Below are positions 23,828 to 36,018 of a stretch of DNA of 64,000 nt, in pieces. The DNA is from Tupaia tana. Lineage: Eukaryota > Chordata > Mammalia > Scandentia > Tupaiidae. The stretch covers positions 20,068,759 to 20,132,758 of the forward strand of contig JAKSZU010000026.1 of NCBI GenBank assembly GCA_026018925.1, in the 5' to 3' direction. The notes beneath the pieces were generated by a model, which saw only the letters and a program-made list of their open reading frames with translations, was not told the origin of the DNA and did no database searches. How positions within the stretch are numbered: position 1 is the stretch's first letter; the number at the start of each line of letters is the position of its first letter. The position numbers were made by a program, and so were the translations under genes.

Positions 23828-23924
23828 ATTTTATTGGCATGTACTCCGCATAGGTTTCCGCATGTCCCATTTCTTCTTCATCTTCTTCCTCTGGTTCATC
23901 TTCCTCTTTTACAACAGGGACCTT
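23828..23924 (-). CDS. SBNO1: SBNO1 coding exon 6
   Basis: 97 bp. The acceptor TGTTGCAG precedes AAG-GTC-CCT; the exon ends AAA-T before GTATGT (phase 1). It encodes [20 protein letters not shown] then [13 protein letters not shown] highly acidic stretch (13 of 17 residues D or E) sits before the conserved [10 protein letters not shown] block. Human has VKEDDE for VKEEDE. VKEE fits the psi-K-x-E SUMO consensus. Confidence 0.95.
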
Positions 23925-24436
23925 CTGCAACACAGAAAGAACATTTACTAATGCCAAGTCCAAGGCTGGAGGCCTAACCAGCACAGGAAGAAAACTCTTC
24001 TGGAGGAATCTCTACAACCTTCAAACTTTGAAATATGAAATGCCACTTTAAGATTCCCTAAAACCTAGGTCCCCATATGATTTACACTCCAAACCTTTGG
24101 TACACTTGCAAGTAAAATGAAGAGCTATTCATAATTATACCAAGAAAACAGGATAAACCAGGCTGTCCCCAGAAAACAGAGTGAGTGGTCACCAGAGGAG
24201 TTATGTTTCCCTTGTCTCTGTCTACACACCCTGAAGGTGAGAGGAGAGGACAGGGTATGAATAGGAAGGATCTGAGCAGGTCTCTTTTCACCAGCAGCAA
24301 AACCATTAGGATGCTAAGCTGCTCATCGATGTGTGCATGCTCACGGAGGAGTAAGGAGAAGCAGCTGTGAACCGATACACCAAGGGAGGAGGAGAAGGAA
24401 ACCCTAGTCAGAATCTAAGGTTACCATGGTGTTAAA

Positions 24437-24640
24437 GGGCCAGTGGGTGGCATGGTTGTTATGGCAGAGAGACCCCACATGGCCACTGCACAGATCAAGT
24501 CCCAGACCCGGCAGCTTCAAGCTGCCCAAAATCCCAAGTGGAAAGATGGAAAAAATACTGAGGCACGGCCATCCCGAGGGATGCTGTCTCACTTTCTCTC
24601 TTTCCTCTCCCCGACAAGCACACGTGCCCTTTCAGGGGGA
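24437..24640 (+). repeat. Diverged P/L-type SINE in intron 5
   Basis: Head 'gggccagtgggtggcatgg', body 'cccaaaatcccaagtgg', end 'caagcacacgtgccct'; it lacks a clear A-tail. The stretches 23925-24436 and 24641-25474 are intron with nothing else recognised. Confidence 0.6.
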
Positions 24641-25474
24641 AGGGCCCTGAAAGGGAAGAGGAGGCTCTTGTTTTTACTCGCCTCAGAATGGAGAGCAGAG
24701 TATGCTGACACAGAACTCCAAAGAGGTGGAAGGGAGAAAGGATGGGAAGTGATGAACATGAACCCGCAGAGTTCTCGGGTAAAGTCCAAAACCCAGAAGG
24801 TCAGAAATTCGGCCAAAAAGAAGTCCAATTTCAGAAACTGAAGACAAAATGGGACTGGCCCAAAAATCGAATCTGAATTCCATTTCTGCTCTTAATTGTG
24901 TAGCCTTGGGTAAAAATCCCTCAGTTCTGGTCCTTTCTACTCCTACCTGCTCACCGTTTACTCCAAGAAACAGGAATTCCTTCTACATAAGGTGCCCTAC
25001 CTCCTTCCTTCTCCCTCTACCCTACCTTCCCTACATTTTTTTTTTTAAATCACCAGGGGTATATAATTGAAAAATAAGTTCGTAACACTGAAAGTCACAA
25101 AATTTGGGACCAGACAGGGTAATATTTCTATGCCAGATGGATGTAAAATGCCAACTGACATCATATTTAGGGTCAAAGAGAAAACTGAGGGTGAGGAAGG
25201 CCTTAGTACCTGATGGGTGTCTAACCAATGCACAACACAGGCAAACTTTACAAGGTGTGAATGGGGGCCTATGGTTCTTAGGTACTCCTCTTTGTCCAGG
25301 AAAACCTGGAAATCAGGATTTTTGTGTATCAGAAACAAATACAAAATTCTTCAAAATATTATGAAGGCCAACAAAAACACATTTGTTGACTAGTTTTGGT
25401 CCATAAGCCACCAATCTGTAATGTTTGTTAGATGTTTCTTAACTGATAGACCAATACAGAATTCTTGATATGTT

Positions 25475-25735
25475 GGGACCAGCAGTTAGCGTAATGGCTA
25501 TGTTGCTGGACTCCCATATAGTCGACCGTGGTTCGTGACCTGGACCCGGTGGCTTGAACTCACACCGGGCGCGTGTGCATACATGCCCAGGATCCTAAGA
25601 GGAAAACAGAGGAGGAGGATTGCGGCATGCCCATCCCCCCAGGGGGTGATTTCTCGCTTTCTGTCTCTCTGTCTCTGTCTTTCTGGTGAGTGCACGCGCA
25701 CTATAGCAGAAACATCTCAGGGGAAAAAAAAAATG
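25475..25735 (+). repeat. L-type SINE in intron 5
   Basis: Full-length plus L with head 'gggaccagcagttagcg' and end 'gcgcactatagcagaaacatc' plus a short A-tail. Confidence 0.9.
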
Positions 25736-25899
25736 GGCAAATGAGCCCTACATAAAACATTCTTTAAAGAAAAGTGCAGTTTTAGTTTCCAAAACTCAGT
25801 TTCTAAGAGCTGCTGGTACGTAAGTGCTAAGTAAATCGAGTGCTGTCAACCTCTGTCCTCCTGGTCCCTGTCAGATCTCAGAAACAGGCTGCTTTGCTG

Positions 25900-26400
25900 T
25901 CTCCAATTCCATATTCCATCTAAACAATTTACTCCTAACAATCCTTAGTACTGTATGTGCGCTCATATCATATCTTACCCCTTTTTTCTTACTTCTCACA
26001 CCTTTTTCTAAGGTGTCCAAGACCCCTACTTGAGCGCCTTTTTCTCCTCTCTTTTAGAATAGATAGTTAACTGTCAACCTGTCTCTCTCCCCGACTGCCC
26101 ATCGGGAATCCCTGAGAGGTCCCTCCACATCCTCCTCACTGGTGCTGCACCAAATCCAACATTCTTCAAACTCAATTCAGGATCGTCCATAAAATGGGAA
26201 TCTATAATTTCGGCTTCCTGCAAGGAAAGTCCCCTGGCTCCCTGTCACCTCCTCTATGCCTGTCAGAGCTCAGCTCCCTGCTCGAATGTCCTCAATGAAC
26301 CTCTCCTACTCCAGCCCAAGCTCCCTCACACCTCCCCCCGACTCCCAAACACGGAGGTCCTATCTCATGTTCCGGCAAACCCTTCAGCTCAACATGAGCG
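25900..26400. repeat. Possible L2-like LINE remnant
   Basis: Pyrimidine-rich sequence with blocks such as 'cagagctcagctccctgctc' and 'gaatgtcctcaatgaacctc' that resemble the L2 motif 'tctcagctcaaatgtcacctcc'. The match is partial and by memory only. The rest of 25736-26976 has nothing recognised. Confidence 0.3.
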
Positions 26401-26976
26401 TCACGTACCTTTTCACGGCTAGACACTGCAATACATAATCCGAGCAGTTACGAAATTTCACGTTTACTGAGTGGGAAATCATGGGGAATATCGCGTACAG
26501 AAATGGACGACACATACACAGTGTTAAACCGAGAAGTTAATAAGCAAATGTACAGAATTGACTGACCTAAAGTATTAAACCATTTCTAAAATCTAAGAAA
26601 AAATTATCCTATACTCACCCATAACTATACTATTATGATCTGGCTGCTTAGAATGAACCATGTATTTCAAGTTCAACACTAAAATGAACACAGGTATTAA
26701 ATATTCTCAGTTAATTCCGCATTATCTTTCTGATCAGATATGGTTCAATGAAAGATGTCAGTACCCATATAATACCGTATCCTGTCAGATATACAAGTCT
26801 TCATCACCCCATTTAGTATGGATTAGCTTACTCCAGTGAGGCTGGGCTTATCCATCGGCTTATGAGTTGAGTAGCTCCCTCTCCAACCAAAACAGGAGGG
26901 TTAGTTATCCTAGAGCATTTTCAGTCAAGTAGACTTGACTACTACACAAAATAACAGACATTGTTTTGAAACTCAC

Positions 26977-27077
26977 CATGGTTGGAGAAAAACTCCTCAT
27001 TTTCATGTCGTTTATCCATATTCTTGCTACTTCTTTATTAGAAGACTCTTTCTTTACTGTACCATTGCTTACATCAG
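26977..27077 (-). CDS. SBNO1: SBNO1 coding exon 5
   Basis: 101 bp. The acceptor TTCTTCTTAG precedes CT-GAT-GTA (completing Thr); the donor ATG is followed by GTGAGT. It encodes [20 protein letters not shown] then [13 protein letters not shown]. Human reads KEGARMW where this reads KEVARIW. VKKE fits the SUMO consensus; SFSP is a possible proline-directed phosphosite. Confidence 0.95.
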
Positions 27078-27197
27078 CTAAGAAGAAATCAATTTGTTTT
27101 AGAACAAATCTCATCTTCCTACAGCTTAAAAATTACAAACCAAAAGACATCTGCCTGTTACTAACTTAAACATAAACATTAAAAGTTTTGTCTTGGT

Positions 27198-28902
27198 GGG
27201 GCGTGGTGGTTAAGGGTGCTGGACTCCCACATGGCCAACCACAGTTCAAGTCCTGGACCTGGGTGGCTTGCTTTCTTACTTTCCCACTCTCTCTCATTCT
27301 GTCCATATCTGGCCAAATTTAAATAAATAAAGTTCAATAAAATAATTATTTAAAAAAAAATGTTCTATCTTAGGACCAGCAGATGGCATAATGGTTACAA
27401 CGCTGGACTACTACATAGTCAACCACAGCTCCAAGTCCCAGACACGGCAGCTTCAAACTTATGCCAGGCATGTGTGTGTGCATGCCCAAAATCTCCCAAG
27501 GAGAATGGATTGAGGAGAAAAGGACTGTGGCATGGCCATTCCCCTGGGCAGTTATTTCTTACTTTCTGTCTGTGTCTCTCTAGCGAGCACACAGTGCCCT
27601 ATAGTAAAAATCTTTCTTAAAAAAAAAAAAAAAAAAAAAAAAAGTGCTTTATCTTGGGGCCAACAGGTGGCATGGTGGTTAAGGTGCCAGATTCCCACAG
27701 GGCCAACCACAGTTTGAGTCCCGGACCTGGTGGTTTGCTTTCTCACTCTGCTTCTCCCCCACCCCCATTTTAAGCACATGTGCCCTACATAAAAGCAAAA
27801 GACAATATTAATAACAAAATTAAATAAGTAATTCCTTTGGGAAAAAACTGTATGTCTTTATGGAAAAATTAACTTTAGATAAGTCAAGAGGAAATGTGTA
27901 CATGGGAAATTTGGAAAGTGTGTACCGGAAAAACACCTTATCAAAACTGTTTGACAGTTTAACACAAACACCGAGAGTCAGCATTGGGACCAGCAAATGG
28001 CTTAATGGTTAAGTCGCTGGACTCCCACGTAGTCGACCACTGTGCAAGTTCCAGAACAGCGGCTTACATTCACACCAGGCAAATGTGGTTAGTGCTCAAG
28101 AGAAGAATGGAGGAGAAGGGACTGCGGGGTGGCCATCCCCCCTGTGGGGTGATTTCTGGCTTTTTGTCTCTTTTTCCAGTGAGTGCACACGCCCTGTGGC
28201 AAAAATCTATGGGGGAAAAAAAAAAAGAGAGAGAGAGACAAGCAGAAAAAAGAGCCAGCATTAATTTGAGATACTTTGCCTGGCTCACGTTAAAAAAAAA
28301 AACTAAAGAGGGGGCCAGCAGGTGACATGATAGTTAAGGCACTGGATGCCCACATGGCTGACCATGGTTCAAATCTTGGACCTGGCGGCTTTCTTTCACT
28401 CCCCCCTCTGTTTCTCTCTGGTCAAACTGAAGAACGTTGATTAACAAATAAAATAAAATAAATAAATCTTTTAAAAATAAAAAACCACCACAGCAGAAGG
28501 TGTGATGGTTAAGAAGGTACTGGGACTCCCACATGGCCAACCACAGTTCTAATCCCAGACATGCTGCCTTGAAAAATCACTCCTGGAATGTGTGTGCATG
28601 CCCAAAATGCCAAGAGAATAGAGCAGAAGGCTTCATGGTATGTTCAAACCCCTGAGGGGTGATTTCTGACTTTTCTTCTCACTGTGTCTCTCTGCGTCTC
28701 TATCTAGCTCTCTGGCAAGTACATACATCCCTATGGCAAAAATCTTAAAATGAACAACCTAACCAGGGCCAGCGCCAGTGGTGCAGCAGTAAGGTGCCGC
28801 TCAGACGGTCCTGGGCTTGGAGACTCCCTTTCCCACTTTCCCTTTCTCGGTCTCTCCCTGGTGAGCGCATGTGCCCTACAGCAAAACTTTAATAAATAAA
28901 AT
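27198..28902 (+). repeat. Dense SINE cluster in intron 4
   Basis: Plus S 27198-27360; L 27373-27643; S 27656-27845; L 27986-28248 with flanking gagagtcagcatt and aagagccagcatt; S 28311-28489; P/L 28490-28753; and 28764-28902, an odd variant with an S-length body but an L-like end (ggtgagcgcatgtgccctac). The stretch 27846-27985 shows nothing recognised. Confidence 0.8.
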
Positions 28903-29498
28903 CGGGACCAGCAGCTGGCATAATGGCTATCGCTGGACTCCCACGTAGTTGACCACGGTTCAAGTCGTGGACCTGGTGGCTTAAACTCGTGCCGGGACCA
29001 TGTGTGTGCGTGCCCAAGAGCTCAAGAGGAGAATGGAGGAGAAGGGATTTTGGCGTGGCCATCCCCCCTGGGGGGCGATTTCTCGCTTTCTGTCTCTCTG
29101 TCTCTTCTGTCCTTATGGCGAATGCACGTACCCTACAGCAAAAACCTCTCCAATCAATCAATCAAAGAATAAATGAATAAATGAACGAATAAGCGAATGA
29201 ATAAATAAATAAAATAAAGTTAAAAACAAAATTGCCGGGAACCAGCAGTTAGCGTAATGGCTATGTCGCTGGACTCCCACGTAGTCGACCACGGTTTACG
29301 TCCCGGACCTGGTGGCTTAAAACTCACTCCGGGTGCGTGTGCGTGCGTGCCCAAGATCCCGAGAGGAGAATGGAGGAGAAGGGATTGCAACATGACCATC
29401 CCCTCTGGGGGGTGATTTCTTGCTTTCTGTCTCTTTGTCTCTCTCTGTCTGTCTGGCGAGCGCACACGCCCTATAGCAAAAACCTCTCCAAAAAAAAA
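28903..29498 (+). repeat. Two L-type SINEs in intron 4
   Basis: Plus L 28903-29220 with an unusual tail of AATGAATA-like repeats, and plus L 29237-29498 of the 'gggaacc' subfamily, flanked by aaaattgcc on both sides (about 29229 and 29497). Confidence 0.9.
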
Positions 29499-29524
29499 TT
29501 GCCAAGTATCTATAGTGCCTGCTA

Positions 29525-29675
29525 TCTAAAACACAGTCCAAAGACCCCCTAGGCAAGAGCATTCCTGGAGAACTCATTAGAAACACAACATCTTGGGCCT
29601 TAATCTGAATCAGCTTTTGCTTTTGAAGATCTGCAAATGATTATAGGAACAAAAAGCATGAGAAGCACTGACTTA
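29525..29675 (+). mobile_element. MER5A-like hAT-Charlie fragment
   Basis: Blocks 'cagtccaaagaccccctagg', 'ctcattagaaacacaacatc', 'taatctgaatcagc' and the end 'catgagaagcactgact' match the MER5A non-autonomous hAT pattern (ending in gagaaccactg). Diverged and without coding capacity. Confidence 0.65.
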
Positions 29676-29696
29676 AAGGGTTAAGAAAATGCTGAC

Positions 29697-30310
29697 TGGG
29701 GGCCAGGTGGTTAAAGTGCTGGACTCCCAAATGGCCAACCACAGTCTGAGTCCCAGAACTTGTGGCTTGCTTCCTTACTTTCTCTCTCTCTCTGCTCAAA
29801 CTAAAAAATAACAACAACAATAAGTAAAATTAAATGGGTAATTCTTAAAAAAAAAAAAAAAAAAGAAAGAAAAAGAAAATGTTAACTATTAATCATGAAT
29901 CATGCATAGAGCTAAGATCTCACGGTGTTAATGAGCCCAATCTCACATACTTCATTTTGAAGCTAGATGCTCTACCAAGGCTCCCAAACTTTTGCTTCCC
30001 TTGAATTATGTAAACACTGTAAGCATAAAATAACAACACTGTAAGTGTAGAGGATAATACAAAGAACACCTCTTTCATGCCTTTTAAAAAATTTGTTTCA
30101 GGGTACGCACTTGCCAGAACCAGAGAGCAGATCCTAAGAACGCACTCCCTCATGCTGCAATCCCGTCTCCTCTACTCTTCTCCTGGGATTTTGGGCACAC
30201 ACGGACAGATGCCCAGCAAATCTTTCTAGCAGGTGGGTACAGGACTAGAACCAGGCAGTCAGCCAGGTGAGATCCAGCCACCTTGACTACCACACTACCT
30301 GGCTGGCCCC
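29697..30310. repeat. Two SINEs in intron 4
   Basis: Plus S with shortened head 29697-29878 and minus P 30083-30310 ending 'ctggctggcccc'. The P copy lies 99 bp from exon 4. Confidence 0.75.
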
Positions 30311-30409
30311 ATGCCCAGTTTTCTTACAACCCAAATGAACACTTAAAAATAAATCGTGCCATAGCTCACCAAAGGCAGAACGTTGATACTGCAAAGAGAA
30401 AAGACTTAC

Positions 30410-30722
30410 TGGCTGCTGTTGCGACTGGCTGAGCTATATTAGCAGGAGGCTTCAACTTCATAAGTTCGTTAAGACTGTTGTTTTTGAGTAGATCCTTAAG
30501 TTGAACAGGGTCTTTGGAAGGTGCAGAAGTCATGGCATTTCGTACTACTGGTGCTGAGACTGAAGGCCGTGTGTTTGCAGTAGTCTGGATAAACTTTGTT
30601 AAAGTGATGGTTTGCCTATTGGTGGTTACAGGTGGTGTTTTAGTCATCACAATTGTAGATGCCAAGGTCGGAAGCTGATTTATTTGATTCAGCACAAACG
30701 TGGTAGTAGACGGAGGCTGCTG
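30410..30722 (-). CDS. SBNO1: SBNO1 coding exon 4 (tandem NAGNAG acceptor)
   Basis: 313 bp, the largest coding exon here. The acceptor reads TCTAG then CAGCAGCCT; the exon ends GCC-A before GTAAGT (phase 1). It encodes [20 protein letters not shown], then [20 protein letters not shown] and a serine/threonine-rich run down to [16 protein letters not shown]. Predicted disordered N-terminal region, low in acidic residues. The TAG-CAG-CAG acceptor could drop one or two glutamines by alternative AG choice. Small differences from human (ASTIV, TANTRP) are scattered. Confidence 0.95.
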
Positions 30723-31045
30723 CTAGACCAGAAAACAACACACGTCACAGCACTGAAGACATGCTCTATTTTAGAATGCAGGGTACTAGAATGCAGCTAT
30801 ACCCACAAACATGACAGGCCACTGAAAAACCTAAAACTGACTTTTATTCTTCCCTAAATATTGGCATTATGCTTCTCATTAAACATTAGTTATGTCACCT
30901 AGGTAGTAAAGCATACTACTTTAAGGAAAATAAAGTTATATAACTGTAGGGGACAGCCTGCATAAGATGAAACTACCCGAACTAAACTGTGATGTACAGT
31001 AACTGATGTATGGAAGGAGTAAGAAGAAATTTAATTCAAGGGGAA

Positions 31046-31138
31046 GGGGCAAGCAAGTAGCATGGTGGTTGGGATGCTGGACTCCCACGGGACTGACAGG
31101 GGTTCAATCCCTGTCCTGGCAGCTTGCTTTCCATGTTC

Positions 31139-31186
<48 letters not shown>

Positions 31187-32563
31187 CTCTCATGACTAGA
31201 TTAAGTTAAAATAATAAATAAAATAAATGGTTCTTCAAAAGAAAAAAGGGGGAATTTCTAACAGCAGCACTGCCCCATAGGTATATAACTTTAGGCCAAC
31301 CACTCAAGACTCTCGAGGCTTGGTTTCTAAGAGGTCCGTTTCCCATTTCTACCACTTTACAATTCCTGTCGAACACTTTGTTATCGCACAGACTATACCA
31401 AAATTTAGAACTTAAAAAACCAAAAACAGCGACCAGCAGGTGGCATGGTGGTTAAGGCCCTAGACAGTCCCACAGGGCCAAACACAGGTTGAGTCCCGGA
31501 CCTAGGGGCTTACTTTCCCACTTTCTCTCTCTCTCTCTTTATCCCTCTCGTCCTCCTTCCTCTCTCTCTTTCTTTCTCTCTCTCTATGGTATCTCTCTCT
31601 GGTCAAATAAAAAAAAAAATAGATAAATAAAATGAAATAAATGGGGCCAGCAGGTGGCATAGTGGTTAAGGCGCTAGACACTCCCATATAGCTGACCATG
31701 ATTGAGTCCTGGACCTGGTGGCTTTCTTTCTCACTCTCCTTTTCTCTTTGTCTCTCTCTCTGGTAAAATTTAAAATAAATGAATGAAAAATTTTTTAAAT
31801 TAAACAATTTTTTAAAAAATAATAAATAATTCTTAAAAGAATAAATAAATAACCAAGCAGGATTTTTTTAAAAAGAGTTATTTTATTGGGACTAGCAGTT
31901 GGCATATGGCTAGATCGCTGGACTCCCATGTAGCCGACCACAGTTCAAGTCCTGGACCTGGTGGCTTAAACTCACACTGGGTTCATGTGTATGCATGCCC
32001 AAGATCCCAAGAGGAGAATGGAGGAGAAGGGATTGCAGCATCGATATCTCCTCTGGGGGGGTGATTTCTCGCTTTGTGTCTCTGTCTCTGTCTTTCGGGC
32101 AAGCACACACACCCTTATAGCAAAAACCTCTCCAAAAAAAAAAGAATTATTTAATCAGAGGCGGGCAGGTGGCATGGTGGTGAAGGGCACTGGACTCCCA
32201 CATGGCCAACAACGGTTCGAGTCCCAGACCTGGAAGCTTGCTTTCTCACTTTCCCTCTCGCTCTCTCTCACTGTCCCTCTCTGGTCAAATTAAATAAAGA
32301 AATAAAATTAATAAGTTAAATAATTAAATTTATTTAAGTAATTAATTATTTAAGAATTATTTTATTTAACTTTATTTATTTATTTATGTATGTTACTTTA
32401 ACTTTATTTATTTATTTATGTATGTTATTTTGACCGGAGAGAGACAGAATGAGAGAGAGGGGAAGGGAAAGTGAGAAAGCAAGGTGCTAAGTCTGGGACT
32501 CGAACCATGGTCGGCCACATAGGAGTCCAGCGCCCTAAACCACCACACAACCAGCCAGCCCCC
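31046..32563. repeat. SINE cluster in intron 3
   Basis: Plus S 31046-31247 carrying a (CT)n tract 31142-31182; S 31430-31642; S 31643-31800; L 31888-32140; S 32160-32340; minus S 32348-32563 with an internal duplication of its tail ('tatttatttatgtatgtta' twice). Confidence 0.8.
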
Positions 32564-32881
32564 TCAATCAAGATTTCACTTATCTATGTTGCATGAATGA
32601 CCCAGTTGGGTAAACTACAAATATCCTTAAGCCTAAGACACTACGTAACATTTTGCTTTTTATTGGAGAGTGAGATGAGTTGGAAAGAAACTAGAAAGAA
32701 ATGCATTCCCACCCAAAAACCTGAGTAACACTGACCTGACGATAAAATGTATCTGTGATAATAAGTACAACTTAGATATGCTTATAAATTCGAGGCTCTC
32801 TACTTTCTTTGTTCTTCAAACTACTGTTAATACTCTAGTATTCCTTTAACAAAGGTCTTCTGTATCACTATCACTGTTGTA

Positions 32882-34572
32882 AAATTTTGCCATAAGGCAC
32901 AAGGTCTTCCAGGTAGAGAGAGCAAGTGAACAAGGGGACATGTGAAAGCGTCCCTCGTGGGGAATTTCTCCCTCCTTCAAGACTCTGGCCACATGCACTC
33001 AGCACGTTTTTCAGGCCGCCAGGTCTGGAACTCAAACCACACAGTCCGCCAGGTAGAATCCAGCCACCTTAACCACACCACCTCTGGCTGGCTCATATTT
33101 ATCAATTTTAAATAAAACTCCTAACAATCACTTATCACAATATATCCAGTATCAACCTAACAGTTTTTCCAATAATTTTATCCTATAAAGCTTCAGTTAA
33201 TAACTGCTAAGCTTGGGGACAGCAGATAGCATAAAGGTCTACCGCTGGACTCCCAGGTAGTCAACTTTGGGACGAGTCCCAGAATTAAAACTCACACCAG
33301 GTGCATGTGCGTGCATGCGTGCGAGAGTGCGTGCCCAACATCTCAAAGAAACTAAAAAACTAAAAAAAATCTTTTAATTAAAAAAATTAAACGTTGGGAA
33401 CCAGCAGTTAGCGTAATGGCTATGTCGTTGGACTCCCACGTAGTCGACCGCGGTTCGCATCTCGGACCCGGTGGCTTACAACTCACGCCGGGCGCGTGTG
33501 CGTGCGTGCCCAAGATCCCGAGAGGAGAATGGAGGAGAAGGGATTGCGGCGTGACCATCCCCCCTGGGGGGTGATTTCTCGCTTTCTGTCTCTATGTCTC
33601 TCTCTCTCTCTCTGTCTGGCGAGCGCACGTGCCCTATAGCAAAAATCTCTCAAAAAAAAAAAAAAAAAAATTAAACGTTGGGGAACCAGCAGGTGGTATG
33701 GTGGTTAAAGGTGCTGAACTTCCACATGGCAGACCGTGGTTCAACTCCTGGACCTGGTGGCTTGGTTTCTCACTTTCCCTCCCTCTGTCTGTCTGATCAA
33801 ACTGGAAAATACTACTAATAATAAATAAGTTAAAAATAATTCTTAAAAAAAAAATTTAAATGTTGGAATTAAATGTTGGGACCAGCAATGGAGTAATGTT
33901 TATGTCACTGAACTCCCACGTGGTCAACTGCAGTTCGAGTCCTGGACCCAGCAGTTTGAAACCCGTGCTGGGTGCATGTACAAGCATATCCAAAATCCCA
34001 AGAAAAGAATGGAGGAGAGAGGACTGCAGCATGGCCATCTCCCCTGACGAGGGATTGCTTGCTTTCTGTCTGACTCTCTGGCAAGTGCACACGCCCTATA
34101 GCAAAAAATCTCTCTTAAAAAAAAAAAAAAGAAAGAAATGTTTTATAAGGCGGGCCTAGTGGCTAAGTGAGCCAGAACCCACACGGCTGCCATGATTCAA
34201 ATCCTGGCCCTGGCAGCTTGAAAAACAAACCAGGTATCAACGTGTGCCCCACATCCCAACAAGGTGAGGAGAACAGATTGTGACCACACCTCATTTAGGA
34301 GTATCTGCTCCCTCTCTTTTTCTCCCTCTCAAGTGCATGTGCCCTCTGGCAATTAAAAAAAAAAGCAAAGAAAATTTCTACATATTTTTTAAAGAATTAT
34401 TTTATTTAACTACATTTATGTATTTATTTTAATTTGACCAGAGAGGGACAAAGCGAGAGATAGAGAGAGAGTGAGTGAGAGAGAAGAAAAGTGAGAGAGC
34501 AAGTGGGACTCGAACCGCAGTCGGCCATGTGGGGGTCCAGCGCCCTTAACCACCATGCCACCTGCTGGCCCT
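32882..34572. repeat. SINE cluster in intron 3 with repeated use of one target
   Basis: Minus P 32882-33094; plus L 33215-33350 (3' part missing); plus L 33396-33667 flanked by aaattaaacgtt on both sides (33384 and about 33667); plus S 33680-33860; plus L 33888-34137 beside attaaatgtt; plus P 34149-34372; minus S 34384-34572. The stretch 32564-32881 shows nothing recognised. Confidence 0.8.
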
Positions 34573-34722
34573 GAAAATGTCTGTATTACAAAGTAAGAGG
34601 TAACATACTGGGAAAGCAGCAAGAAGCAGACTGCAGAGATATAACTATGTCATATAAAAAGTACTTTTCTATTACAACCCTAAACTGCTTTAGAAGTAAT
34701 GCCAAATCTAAATCACTCTTAC

Positions 34723-34827
34723 CCTCACATTTAATAGAGCTGGAGTAGGCACCGTCTCTGGCTCTTGTTTAACAGGAACTGCTGCTTCAGTCTCCACACC
34801 TAGTTCTAATGCACTAAGTGGCACTGA
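34723..34827 (-). CDS. SBNO1: SBNO1 coding exon 3
   Basis: 105 bp, 35 whole codons. The acceptor GTATTCTCTCCAG precedes TCA-GTG-CCA; the donor AGG is followed by GTAAGA. It encodes [20 protein letters not shown] then [19 protein letters not shown] is a classical psi-K-x-E SUMO acceptor motif. The exon is symmetric (phase 0 at both ends), so skipping or repeating it would not shift the frame; a second copy lies 1.35 kb upstream within intron 2. Confidence 0.93.
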
Positions 34828-35114
34828 CTGGAGAGAATACAACATTAGGGAAAAAAATTTTTAGATGCAGTTAAATCTGTTTCAAGAACAAGAGTTGCTT
34901 TATTTTATTAAAACAAAAAATACAAGACTCTACATTCAAAGTGTATGTGAAATTTCTGACAACAGACATAATATCTGTAAGCATAAAATCACAAAAGTAT
35001 GTTACCAGTGCCACCTCAAAATGTTAACACTCTGCAAGGCTGATCACATAAAGGTTCTGAGTCTGCATCCAGAGACCTCCCTGTGTGTGCTAAAATGTGT
35101 GTACTAACAGACTG

Positions 35115-35252
35115 GGGCTGGGGCTGAGGGAGGGTGGCAGGGTCAGGGCCCTGTCGGGACAGCCATTTATGCCTGTGTGTATCCACTCCTGTTCACTCAC
35201 ACTCGTCTTTCTTTCTCTCTCTGAAGAAATAAACTTAAAAAAAAAAAAAAAG
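35115..35252 (+). repeat. Unidentified polyA-tailed segment
   Basis: A GC-rich stretch (ctggggctggggctgaggg) leads to a pyrimidine tract and 'gaagaaataaacttaaaa' with an A15 run. It looks like a retroposed transcript end with a polyadenylation signal. Its source is not recognised and no clear target duplication was found. Confidence 0.35.
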
Positions 35253-35475
35253 GACATCGGAATCTTATTTGCTTTCAGAGAATATATACAGTGAAACCAC
35301 AGAAGACTGCTCCCAAGAAATACAAAGATTACTAAGGAGATTAATAATCCTAAAAAAAAAAAAGAAAAAAAAAAACACTCTAAATAATTCATCTCTTATA
35401 CATATATACAAGTCGAGTTCAAAAAGCTTACAGAAGAATAGAATAATAACTATTTCATGTTAAAAAGTCTTTTTC

Positions 35476-35944
35476 GGGCTAGTAGGTGATGTGGAGGTTA
35501 AGTGAGTCAGACCCCAGACCCCTCACGGCCAACTACATGGGTTGAGTCACAGACCCAGCGACTTAAAAGTCATGCCAGCTGCATGTATGTGTTCGCAAGA
35601 TCCTGAAAAGAGAATGGAGGGAAGGGATTACAGCAAGGTCATCCCCTGGCGGGGGGGGGGGGGGGGGGGGGGGGTCCCTCACTTCCCTTCTATCATTTTT
35701 TTCTTTTTAAAGAGAGATTTTTCTATAGGGCACGTGCAGTCACTAGAGAGACAGATAGAAAGCGAGAAATCATCCCCAAGGGGGGATGGCCATGGTTCAA
35801 TCCCTTCTCCACCATTCTCTTCTCAGGATTTTGGACACGCATGCACCTAGCATGGGTCTTAAGTCGCAGGGTCCAGGACTTGAACCACAGTCGGCTACGT
35901 GGGAGTCCAGCAACATAACCATGACACCATCTACCAGTCCCATA

Positions 35945-35979
<35 letters not shown>

Positions 35980-36013
35980 AGCGAGGGCTCCAGCCCTATT
36001 TAAAAAAAAAAAA
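35476..36013. repeat. L/P SINE with a 24-base G run, split by a minus L SINE
   Basis: Plus L/P 35476-35690 with poly-G at 35651-35674 in place of the usual C/G palindrome, interrupted by minus L 35697-35941; the 3' remainder (CT repeat, cagcgagggctccagcccta, A-tail) is 35942-36013. Its A-tail directly abuts the exon 3 copy. Confidence 0.7.
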
Positions 36014-36018
36014 GTTGT

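Noticed and set aside
29160-29230. AATGAATA-type short repeats as a possible array
   Set aside because: They are the decaying A-tail of an L SINE; no spacer structure. No CRISPR is expected in mammalian DNA.
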